64,000 nucleotides of DNA from Olleya sp. Hel_I_94. GTDB lineage: Bacteria > Bacteroidota > Bacteroidia > Flavobacteriales > Flavobacteriaceae. Numbering within the stretch: the first letter of the stretch is position 1; the number at the start of each line of letters is the position of its first letter. Position numbers and translations under genes: made by a program. Of the stretch, positions 24,801 through 32,254 are shown piece after piece. Under the pieces are notes generated by a model that was not told where the DNA came from, searched no databases, and saw nothing but the letters and a program-made list of their open reading frames with translations. Location of the stretch: NCBI RefSeq assembly GCF_007827365.1, contig NZ_VISI01000002.1, forward strand, positions 1,865,001 through 1,929,000, in the 5' to 3' direction.

Positions 24801-26285
24801 TAAAATATCGTGTGCATTAGCATCGCTTTGTTTTCCGTAATAGGTATTATTAGTTGCAACAAGCTTAATATTGTGTTGATTAGCAAACTTGATTAACGTT
24901 GGGTTTACACGATTTTCGTCCTCTTGATCATGACGCATAAGCTCTATGTACAAATCGTCTTGAAATAAGTCTTTCCACCAAAGCAACGCTTCTTCCGCTT
25001 GACTTTCTCCAACATTTAAAACCTTACTTGGCACCTCACCATATAGGTTTCCTGTCAAGCAAATTAAGTCTTCGCGATACTGCTCGATTAATTTTTTGTC
25101 AATACGTGGTAAATAGTAAAAACCATCAACAAACGCATGCGATGACAGTTTAGCTAAATTGTGGTATCCGTTTTTATTTTTAGCAATTAGGACAATTTGA
25201 TACCCATTATCCTTTCTAGTTTTATCTGTATGGTCTTCGCAAACAAAAAACTCGCATCCTAAAATCCCTTTTATTTCTTTGGCTTTAGGTGTTTCTCCTC
25301 TCGCTTCTGCTTCTGCATTTTTAGCTTTTACTGCTCTGTTATGACCATTAATAGCCTTTACAAAATGGAAGGCTCCCATCATGTTTGCATGGTCTGTAAG
25401 TGCTACTGCAGGCATATCTTGCTCTGCTGCCAAATCAACCAAATCAGTAATACTAATAGTAGATTGTAAAACTGAAAATTGCGAGTGATTATGTAAATGA
25501 ACAAAATCTACAGATTGCAGATCTTTGATGTTTTCTTTAATTTCGGCAGAAGAAATCTCGTTTGTATTCTGCTTTTGTAATTGCTCTTGGATTTTAGCAC
25601 TTTCCTTTTTAAGGTTAATATGCTTTAATCCAATAAGCTGTATGGTTTGCGGATTAGCCTTATTAAAATGCTCAAAATACTCTGGCTGAACGTCTAATTG
25701 CTCTTTTGTATATTTTTTTAATCTTATTAACTCTAAAAAGCAACGTGTTGTCGCTTCCACATCTGCTGTTGCGTTGTGCGCTTCTGCAAAAGGCTGATCA
25801 AATAAAAACTGATGCAACTCTGTTAAAGTTGGCAACTTAAATTTACCATAACGTCCACCTGGAATCTCGCATAACTCTGCAGTCTGCTCTGTACAAGTAT
25901 CTAAAACCGGAAGTTCTTGCAATGGGTTTTCTACGCTTTCGCGAACAAATTCCGCTCCCATAATATTTAAATCAAACTTTACATTTTGACCGACTACATA
26001 CTTGGTTTTACTAAGCGCAACATTAAATTTTTCTAAAACTTCAGATAACGGAATCCCTTGTTGTTGAGCTAATTCTGTAGATATACCATGGATTTTTTCA
26101 GCATCATAAGGTATATTAAAACCTTCTGGTTGTACTAAATAATCCTGATGCTCGATACAGTTACCCATCTCATCATGTAATTGCCAAGCAATTTGAATAC
26201 ATCTAGGCCAATTATCTGTATCTGTAATTGGTGCATCCCAACGCTTAGGTAATCCTGTGGTTTCGGTATCAAATATTAAGTACAT
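21894..26285 (-). CDS. dnaE: DNA polymerase III alpha subunit with N-terminal exonuclease domain
   Basis: 1463 residues, about 300 longer than E. coli DnaE because of an N-terminal DEDDh exonuclease domain (about 1-190). Its motifs are FDTETTG (D6, E8), [13 protein letters not shown] and [13 protein letters not shown]. A linker leads to the PHP domain (about 265-480, [16 protein letters not shown] and [10 protein letters not shown]). The polymerase core follows, with [10 protein letters not shown] and the catalytic PDIDIDFDD around residue 690, then [31 protein letters not shown] (partly quoted), tandem HhH, and an OB-fold near 1290 ([16 protein letters not shown]). It replicates the chromosome, with proofreading possibly in cis. 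It is flanked by terminators, so it is a single-gene unit. Confidence 0.96.
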   Translation of the reverse strand: [1463 protein letters not shown]

Positions 26286-26384
26286 GTTGTGATTTCTTTG
26301 AAGTTTGTGCTGAAAAATACGAGCCTATAAAAGTACGTAGAATTTATAATTCTTTAAAGCGAATTAGCAAACAGTTGTAAACAA

Positions 26385-26418
26385 AAAAAAAGCCAACATG
26401 TAAATGCTGGCTTTTTTT
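26385..26418 (-). terminator. Terminator after the PA2169-family gene
   Basis: The stem A-run plus GCCA-CAT / ATG-TGGC, with one mismatch and loop GTAA, is flanked by A7 and T7. It lies 18 bp after the stop of the four-helix-bundle gene on the minus strand. Confidence 0.8.
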
Positions 26419-26435
26419 ATTATATAATTATGCAT

Positions 26436-26900
26436 TTATGAGACTAGCTCTTCATGCACTTTTTCGGTATTAATTGCTGCTTGGATTGCGTTTCTATGCT
26501 TAGCAATTAAGCTATCTATGGTTGGTGGCAAATTATTTTCTTTTAACAATTTGTCATATTCCTCAAGACTTGCTTCCTCACCTTTAATTGCTTCTTCTAA
26601 GATTGCTTCTTCATTATTTGAAGTAAAGGTTGATTTTAAGCTCATCCAATTTCTGTGCATGGTTCCTTTAAAACTTCCAGAATCTTCAGGAATTTGTCCA
26701 TATTGCAAGATTTCGGTTCTTAGTTCTTTTGCAAACGCGCTACGCTCTGAGGCACGTCTTTTAAAAAACATTTTTAATTCATTGTTATCTACGTTATCAA
26801 TTGCATTTAAATACCCTTTTTCGGCATCATAATTTTTAATTAATAATTCGTTTAACTTGTTTGAAATTTTTTCGCTGTAGTTCATAATATCTTTGATCAT
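26436..26900 (-). CDS. PA2169-family four-helix-bundle protein (DUF2383)
   Basis: 154 residues, almost entirely helical and highly charged. The pattern YSEKISNKLNELLIKNYDAEKGYLNAID, FFKRRASERSAFAKELRTEI, EEAILEEAIKGEEASLEEYDKLL and LIAKHRNAIQAAI (each partly quoted) matches the ferritin-like DUF2383/PA2169 family. Members are often stress-induced and may bind metal through Glu/His, but the function is not established. A start six residues later (MNYSEKI) is possible. It is a single gene with its own terminator, between dnaE and a lipoprotein gene. Confidence 0.88.
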   Translation of the reverse strand: MIKDIMNYSEKISNKLNELLIKNYDAEKGYLNAIDNVDNNELKMFFKRRASERSAFAKELRTEILQYGQIPEDSGSFKGTMHRNWMSLKSTFTSNNEEAILEEAIKGEEASLEEYDKLLKENNLPPTIDSLIAKHRNAIQAAINTEKVHEELVS

Positions 26901-27030
26901 TTAAATTTCAATATTTTTTTTAAAGATGCATATTGTTTGACATCTACAATTACAATATAGCACAAATGACAGCTGTTGTCAAGCGATTTAACAGGGTTTG
27001 TGATAGCCTTAAGAGTATTTAACAAAAAAA

Positions 27031-27054
27031 AAGCCAACGCTAATGCGTTGGCTT
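27031..27054 (-). terminator. Terminator after the lipoprotein gene
   Basis: A perfect 10-bp stem AAGCCAACGC / GCGTTGGCTT with loop TAAT lies 22 bp downstream of the stop. The A-run at 27024-27032 gives a strong U-tract in the minus-strand transcript. Confidence 0.88.
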
Positions 27055-27076
27055 AAATATTATAATTTAAAGGTGA

Positions 27077-27769
27077 TTAATTAGTACAATCTCCTAAATC
27101 ATCTATTAAGTCTTGTATCGATCCATCTGTATCACCACATTGTTGCTTTTTATTCTCTAATGCAGTTTTATAAAAGTTACATACTTGCGGATAATCTGCA
27201 GACATAATATCTACTGCTTCGTAATTAGTTTGAGTGGTCAAAGCTACTGCTGTTGCATTTTGGCAAGCCACTAAAGGATCTATCGATACTACGGTTCCGA
27301 TGCTTAAAATTGGCACATTATAAAAATACCCTTTATTAAAATTTTCTGTTTGTGTACCAGAACTATCAAATACGTTAAAAGTAAACGTTCCCGAAACGGT
27401 TCTTTCAATAATATTAAAATCAGAAATATTTATTTTACCATCTGCAGGATACACTTGTAAATCTGGGTCAGGCACGTTATTAGTTGAATAAAAATCACCA
27501 AACTCATTTTCATAAGTTGCAGATGATGTTGTATTTCCTAAAAGGTACAAAGTCTCGGCAGTATCATTTGTTTTAAGTATTATAGTCTCTAAACCTCTAA
27601 TACCAGTAATTGTTAAATTTCCTGAGCCATCAACATTAGCTCTATAGGTTGTTGCTTCCCATAACTCGCCATCATTATATCCTATAAATGCAGGATTATT
27701 AAAGACTAGATCCTCACTACAAGATGTCAAGGTTAATAATACAACTAATAAAATTGTTATTTTTTTCAT
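27077..27769 (-). CDS. Hypothetical lipoprotein (DUF6252-like)
   Basis: 230 residues with a lipoprotein signal MKKITILLVVLLTLTSCSED, C17 being the acylated cysteine. The mature part is beta-rich: NNPAFIGYNDGELWEATTYRANVDGSG, GIRGLETIILKTND and ISDFNIIERTVSGTFTFNVFD (each partly quoted), a pattern of Flavobacteriaceae DUF6252 lipoproteins. The C-terminus has three cysteines and an acidic helix (DGSIQDLIDDLGDC). It is probably attached at the outer membrane. The function is unknown. It has its own terminator and is divergent from rpsP. Confidence 0.8.
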   Translation of the reverse strand: MKKITILLVVLLTLTSCSEDLVFNNPAFIGYNDGELWEATTYRANVDGSGNLTITGIRGLETIILKTNDTAETLYLLGNTTSSATYENEFGDFYSTNNVPDPDLQVYPADGKINISDFNIIERTVSGTFTFNVFDSSGTQTENFNKGYFYNVPILSIGTVVSIDPLVACQNATAVALTTQTNYEAVDIMSADYPQVCNFYKTALENKKQQCGDTDGSIQDLIDDLGDCTN

Positions 27770-27837
27770 TATCGTTACTTTTATACAAGACCAAAAATAG
27801 AATAATTTATTTTATTTGACAGATTTACTTTAAAAAG

Positions 27838-27866
27838 TTGAAAATTAAAAAAATATAGTATCTTTG
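27838..27866 (+). promoter_or_regulatory. Promoter of rpsP
   Basis: -33 TTG at 27838-27840 and -7 box TATCTTTG at 27859-27866, separated by 18 bp, match the Bacteroidota housekeeping consensus. The transcript would start about 40 nt before the rpsP ATG. Confidence 0.85.
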
Positions 27867-27912
27867 CAGCTTATTAATAATAGAGGTCGCGTACCTTACA
27901 AATTAATTATTT

Positions 27913-28416
27913 ATGCCAGTAAAAATTAGATTACAAAGACACGGTAAAAAAGGAAAACCTTATTACTGGATCGTAGCAGCAGATGCTAGAGCAAAAAGAG
28001 ATGGTAAATACCTAGAAAAATTAGGTGCTTACAATCCAAACACAAACCCAGCAACTATCGAAATAAACGTTGATGGAGCTGTACAATGGTTACAGAATGG
28101 TGCACAACCAACTGACACAGCAAAAGCAATTTTGTCTTACAAAGGTGTTATGCTTAAAAACCATTTAGCAGGTGGTGTTAGAAAAGGTGCTTTAACAGAA
28201 GAGCAAGCTGAAGCAAAGTTTACAGCTTGGTTAGATGAAAAAGCAAGTAAAGTAGAAGCTAAAAAAGACGGTTTATCAAAAGCGCAAGCTGATGCTAAAA
28301 CTAAAGCTTTTGAAGCGGAAAAAGCAGCTAATGAAGCTAGAATTGCAGCTAACGCTCCAGTTGTAGAAGAAGCTCCTGCTGAAGATGCAAAAGCATCTAA
28401 CGAAGAAGAAGAATAA
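27913..28416 (+). CDS. rpsP: 30S ribosomal protein S16
   Basis: 167 residues. The first approximately 80 are canonical S16 (MPVKIRLQRHGKKGKPYYWIV, DGKYLEKLGAYNPN, WLQNGAQPTDTAKAIL). The remaining approximately 85 form a low-complexity tail rich in A, K and E ending SNEEEE, an extension common in Bacteroidota S16. S16 binds 16S rRNA early in 30S assembly. The next gene is rimM, the partner factor for 30S maturation, but a strong hairpin lies between them. Confidence 0.98.
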   Translation: MPVKIRLQRHGKKGKPYYWIVAADARAKRDGKYLEKLGAYNPNTNPATIEINVDGAVQWLQNGAQPTDTAKAILSYKGVMLKNHLAGGVRKGALTEEQAEAKFTAWLDEKASKVEAKKDGLSKAQADAKTKAFEAEKAANEARIAANAPVVEEAPAEDAKASNEEEE

Positions 28417-28436
28417 AAATTAATTTTTATACTTTT

Positions 28437-28466
28437 AAACTCCGATAATTTTTATCGGAGTTTTTT
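28437..28466 (+). terminator. Hairpin terminator or attenuator between rpsP and rimM
   Basis: A perfect 12-bp stem AAACTCCGATAA / TTATCGGAGTTT with loop TTT, followed by a T-run to 28466. It meets the criteria for an intrinsic terminator, and rimM begins right after it. Partial read-through would set a lower rimM level than rpsP. Confidence 0.85.
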
Positions 28467-28484
28467 ATGCAAAAAACTTTTGTT

Positions 28485-29015
28485 ATGGATATTAAAGACT
28501 GTTTCTTTTTAGGTAAAATTGTTAAAAAATATAGTTTTAAAGGCGAGCTCCTTATAAAACTAGATACTGATGAGCCTGGACTTTATGAAAACTTAGATTC
28601 TATGTTAATAGATTTACGTGGTTCATTGGTTCCGTTTTTTGTTGAAAGCTCTCAATTACATAAATCTGAATTACTTCGTGTAAAATTTGAAGATGTCGAT
28701 ACCGAAGCTGATGCTGATAGTTTAATTAAAAGCAACATATACTTACCACTAAGCGTTTTACCAGAATTAGAAGATGATAAATTTTATTTTCATGAAATAA
28801 TAGGTTTTAAAGTTGAAGACAAAAACTTTGGAACTGTTGGTATTATAAAAGCGGTTAATGACAGTACAGCACAATCCCTATTTGAAATTGACAGAGATGG
28901 TATTGAGATTTTAATCCCAATGAATGATGAGTTTATTTCTAAAGTGGATAAACCAAACAAAACTATTTTTGTAGATACTCCAGAAGGCTTGATTGACTTA
29001 TATTTAGAAGATTAA
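28485..29015 (+). CDS. rimM: Ribosome maturation factor RimM
   Basis: 176 residues from the ATG at 28485 (MDIKDCFFLGKIVKKYSFKG). An earlier in-frame ATG at 28467 is less likely because it touches the T-run of the terminator hairpin. The N-terminal barrel contains FLGKIVKKYSFKGELLI; the C-terminal PRC-barrel has FYFHEIIGFKVED, GTVGIIKAVND and ILIPMNDEFI. RimM binds S19 and helps process 16S rRNA and assemble the 30S head. It follows rpsP as in many bacteria. Confidence 0.95.
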   Translation: MDIKDCFFLGKIVKKYSFKGELLIKLDTDEPGLYENLDSMLIDLRGSLVPFFVESSQLHKSELLRVKFEDVDTEADADSLIKSNIYLPLSVLPELEDDKFYFHEIIGFKVEDKNFGTVGIIKAVNDSTAQSLFEIDRDGIEILIPMNDEFISKVDKPNKTIFVDTPEGLIDLYLED

Positions 29016-29089
29016 TTTTTTTGCACTGAATTTATTTAAGCATCACATCAAAACTAAAGAGATCCTCAATACATTTAGGATAACGCCAT

Positions 29090-29803
29090 ATGAGCAAGCC
29101 TTTTAAATTTAAACAATTTACTGTACAACAAGACCAATGTGCCATGAAAATTGGTACTGATAGCGTTTTACTTGGTGCTTGGTCACCTTTAGACACCAAC
29201 CCATTTGCTATTTTGGATATTGGTGCAGGCACAGGTATTTTAGCTTTAATGCTTGCACAACGTAGCAACGCACAAGTAATTGATGCTTTAGAAATTGACG
29301 AACAAGCGTATGAACAATGTGTTGATAATTTTGAAACTTCGGTTTGGGCTGATCGCTTATTTTGTTATCATGCCGATTTAGCTGAGTTTACAGAAGAAAT
29401 TGAGGACAAATACGACTTGATTATATCCAATCCTCCATTTTATGCTGAGGATTACAAATCTGACAACACGCAACGTGACTTAGCACGTTTTACAGATGCC
29501 TTACCTTTTGATCATTTAGTTGCTTGTACTGCTCAACTATTGTCTGAAACTGGTATTTTTACGGTTGTTATTCCCTTTAAAGAAGAAGCTCATTTTATAG
29601 ACCTAGCGTCTAAAGTTAATTTGTTTCCTAATAACATCTTACATGTTAAAGGAACGCCTACTTCTGAGGTTAAAAGAAGCTTGCTAGTGTTTTCTTTCCG
29701 CGAAAGCGACATTAAAACTGAGACTTTGATTATTGAAACCTCAAGGCATCAATATACTGATGATTATATTACGTTAACTAAAGAGTTTTACCTTAAAATG
29801 TAG
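29090..29803 (+). CDS. trmN6: tRNA1(Val) (adenine37-N6)-methyltransferase
   Basis: 237 residues. The start is MSKPFKFKQFTVQQDQCAMKI. It has the SAM-binding GxGxG region DIGAGTGILAL (43-53), the acidic EID at 68-70 and the catalytic N114-P-P-F-Y118 motif of N6-adenine methyltransferases. KIGTDSVLLGAW is characteristic of the YfiC/TrmN6 family. It modifies A37 next to the anticodon of tRNA-Val. It is 74 bp after rimM and possibly on the same transcript. Confidence 0.92.
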   Translation: MSKPFKFKQFTVQQDQCAMKIGTDSVLLGAWSPLDTNPFAILDIGAGTGILALMLAQRSNAQVIDALEIDEQAYEQCVDNFETSVWADRLFCYHADLAEFTEEIEDKYDLIISNPPFYAEDYKSDNTQRDLARFTDALPFDHLVACTAQLLSETGIFTVVIPFKEEAHFIDLASKVNLFPNNILHVKGTPTSEVKRSLLVFSFRESDIKTETLIIETSRHQYTDDYITLTKEFYLKM

Positions 29804-30223
29804 TGGATTGCATTGCTTTTGGATGCTGTTTACTTTTTTAAGTGGGATTGGATCCTAAAACTAGTTAAGGAGGACTTGGTAAGAGGTTTTTTTTATGCTA
29901 TTGTGTTTGGTGGTCTGTAAGAGACCCTTCGACTGCGCTCAGGGAGACATTGATTTTGCTAGAAGTTTTAGTTGCTTTTTTATAGATTTTATTGTTTCGG
30001 GATGACGTGGTTTGCGTGGCTTTGTTTTTACTATTAGGTTTGATTTGTTACTCTAAGGATTTGTGCTAAAATGCTAAATATGTTATTATATCCTAGTAAA
30101 TAAAAGAATTCTTAAAAATTTGCCTTAATTTTTGATATAATATTGTGTTCTGAAAACGATTTCGTTATTTTTGTGATTGAAACAATAAGCTACACGAATA
30201 GTTTATTTTTAATACAGACTTAA
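29804..30223. other. Intergenic region with repeat fragment and gcdH promoter
   Basis: 420 bp without a convincing gene. It contains a higher-GC segment at 29921-29949 (gagacccttcgactgcgctc, then agggagaca) with CCCT/AGGG arms. Another fragment, GGGATGACG at 29999-30007, resembles the tail of the repeat family seen at 52430 and 52503. The gcdH promoter lies at 30143-30173. The repeat fragments look like degraded interspersed elements. Confidence 0.55.
30143..30173 (+). promoter_or_regulatory. Probable promoter of gcdH
   Basis: -33 TTG at 30143-30145 and -7 box TATTTTTG at 30166-30173, 20 bp apart, placing transcription start about 40 nt before the ATG at 30224. Confidence 0.7.
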
Positions 30224-31402
30224 ATGAAACCAGATTTATTTGAAGCGCCAGATTACTATAATCTTGACGAACTTTTAACTGAAGAACATAAATTAGTACG
30301 TGATGCTGCTCGTGAATGGGTTAAGCGTGACGTCTCTCCTATTATTGAAGAGTATGCTCAAAAAGCAGAATTCCCGAAGCAAATTGTTAAAGGATTAGCA
30401 GATATTGGTGCTTTTGGACCTTATATTCCTGTGGAATATGGTGGTGCAGGTTTAGACCAAATTGCTTATGGTTTAATTATGCAAGAGATAGAACGTGGTG
30501 ATTCTGGTGTACGTAGTACTGCCTCAGTACAATCGTCGTTAGTAATGTATCCTATCTGGAAATATGGTAACGAGGCACAACGCCAAAAATACTTACCAAA
30601 ATTAGCTAGTGGTGAATGGATTGGAAGTTTTGGTTTAACTGAGCCTGACCATGGAAGTAATCCTGGAGGCATGGTTACCAACTTTAAAGACATGGGAGAC
30701 CATTACCTTTTAAATGGTGCAAAAATGTGGATTTCAAATTCGCCATTTTGTAACGTTGCTGTTGTTTGGGCTAAAAATGAAGAAGGACGTATTCACGGTT
30801 TAATTGTAGAACGTGGTATGGAAGGCTTTACAACACCTGAAACACACAACAAATGGTCCCTTCGTGCGTCAGCAACAGGCGAGCTTATTTTTGACAACGT
30901 TAAAGTACCAAAAGAAAACTTACTACCAAACAAATCTGGATTAGGTGCACCATTAGGTTGCTTAGATTCGGCACGTTTTGGTATTGCTTGGGGAGCAATT
31001 GGAGCAGCAATGGATTGCTACGATACTGCTTTAAGATATAGCAAAGAACGTATGCAGTTTGGTAAGCCAATTGGACAATTCCAATTACAACAAAAGAAGC
31101 TTGCTGAAATGATTACCGAAATTACCAAAGCCCAATTATTAGCTTGGCGATTAGGTGTTATGCGCGAAAATGGTACTGCAACCTCAGCACAAATATCTAT
31201 GGCGAAACGTAATAATGTAGATATGGCACTAAAAATTGCTAGAGACGCTAGACAAATGTTAGGTGGTATGGGAATTAGTGGAGAGTACAGCATTATGAGA
31301 CATATGATGAATCTTGAAAGTGTTGTTACTTATGAAGGTACACATGATATCCATTTATTAATTACTGGTTTAGATGTTACTGGATTGAATGCTTTTAAAT
31401 AG
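30224..31402 (+). CDS. gcdH: Glutaryl-CoA dehydrogenase (acyl-CoA dehydrogenase family)
   Basis: 392 residues, standard acyl-CoA dehydrogenase length. FAD and substrate motifs are visible: GSFGLTEPDHGSNPGGM, WISNSPFCNVAVVWAK, ERMQFGKPIGQFQLQQ and RDARQMLGGMGISGEYS. The catalytic base is E371 in VTYEGTHDIHLL, matching the glutaryl-CoA dehydrogenase subgroup, which also conserves the SARFGIAWGAIGAA segment. It oxidises and decarboxylates glutaryl-CoA to crotonyl-CoA in lysine/tryptophan breakdown, passing electrons to ETF. It is a single gene with its own promoter and terminator. Confidence 0.93.
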   Translation: MKPDLFEAPDYYNLDELLTEEHKLVRDAAREWVKRDVSPIIEEYAQKAEFPKQIVKGLADIGAFGPYIPVEYGGAGLDQIAYGLIMQEIERGDSGVRSTASVQSSLVMYPIWKYGNEAQRQKYLPKLASGEWIGSFGLTEPDHGSNPGGMVTNFKDMGDHYLLNGAKMWISNSPFCNVAVVWAKNEEGRIHGLIVERGMEGFTTPETHNKWSLRASATGELIFDNVKVPKENLLPNKSGLGAPLGCLDSARFGIAWGAIGAAMDCYDTALRYSKERMQFGKPIGQFQLQQKKLAEMITEITKAQLLAWRLGVMRENGTATSAQISMAKRNNVDMALKIARDARQMLGGMGISGEYSIMRHMMNLESVVTYEGTHDIHLLITGLDVTGLNAFK

Positions 31403-31486
31403 ATTATAGTAGATAGTGTATAACATAGCTTAAGCTTTTCTTACTTATTATATTATTTGACTGATTAGCATGCAATGTATAGATAT

Positions 31487-31520
31487 AAAAAAAAGCACGT
31501 CGTTAAGACGTGCTTTTTTT
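31487..31520 (+). terminator. Terminator after gcdH
   Basis: An 8-bp stem AGCACGTC / GACGTGCT with loop GTTAA, flanked by A7 and T7 runs that also pair. It is an intrinsic terminator that would work on both strands, so it may also end the minus-strand transcript from the downstream barrel gene. Confidence 0.88.
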
Positions 31521-31613
31521 ATTTTATATTATACCATGGGCTTATGCTGTCTTGTAGGTTTTGAATTATGCTTCGGTTTATACTGTGGTTATATTTAGGC
31601 TTATTTATTTCAC

Positions 31614-32168
31614 TTAAAACCCATCTGTAAATCGCCAGATGACACCAATATTACATTGGTAATAGCTACCTACTTCTGGACTGTTATTTTTAACTGCAAC
31701 GTTAGCACGTCCAGAGATATTAATAGCCATTTTAGGAAACATCCAATAACTAATGCCTAAACCTGGACCTACAATAAGCGCGTCTGTATTAGCGTACGTG
31801 TATTTTCCTGCTGCTAAAAACACGTATAACTCCTTGTAATCTCGTGCTGTATTTGGGATAATATAATAATTAACATCTGCTTGTACTGCAAACAAACTCG
31901 CATTGGATTTGGGTGTTTTTAGCGTATTTGTGGACACATTAACACCAACACTCCAATTAGTATCCAACTGATAGTCTACGCCTAAATTAAAAGGCGTTGC
32001 AAAGTCTAACTTATCTATTGCCCAAGGTAACCTGCTGTATGGATAGTTATTAATAATGTTGACACCCAAAGCTAGCTTTACGTGTGGTTTGTCTTGTGCT
32101 ACAGCTTTGTACATGACTAATGTACTAACTACAGCAATGTGTAGTAATAGCGATTTTATATTCATCAA
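31614..32168 (-). CDS. Outer-membrane beta-barrel protein at the end of the capsule locus
   Basis: 184 residues with a signal peptide (MMNIKSLLLHIAVVSTLVMYKAVAQ, cut near 25; partly quoted). Eight or so amphipathic strands follow (VKLALGVNIIN, FNLGVDYQL, WSVGVNVSTNT, LFAVQADVNYYII, YVFLAAGKYTY, MAINISGRANVAV), ending QCNIGVIWRFTDGF with the C-terminal phenylalanine usual for BAM substrates. It lies 86 bp after wzc on the same strand and may be co-transcribed. A role in polysaccharide export or retention is possible but unproven. Confidence 0.75.
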   Translation of the reverse strand: MMNIKSLLLHIAVVSTLVMYKAVAQDKPHVKLALGVNIINNYPYSRLPWAIDKLDFATPFNLGVDYQLDTNWSVGVNVSTNTLKTPKSNASLFAVQADVNYYIIPNTARDYKELYVFLAAGKYTYANTDALIVGPGLGISYWMFPKMAINISGRANVAVKNNSPEVGSYYQCNIGVIWRFTDGF

Positions 32169-32254
32169 GTTACTATTTTAACTTAGTTACTATATTGCGC
32201 TATTAATAGTTTAGGGAGTGACTTTACAAACCTTTTTAAGGCGTTATTATTGTT

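Noticed and set aside
28467..28484. Upstream ATG as the rimM start
   Set aside because: It touches the T-run of a strong terminator hairpin; the ATG at 28485 gives the usual RimM N-terminus.
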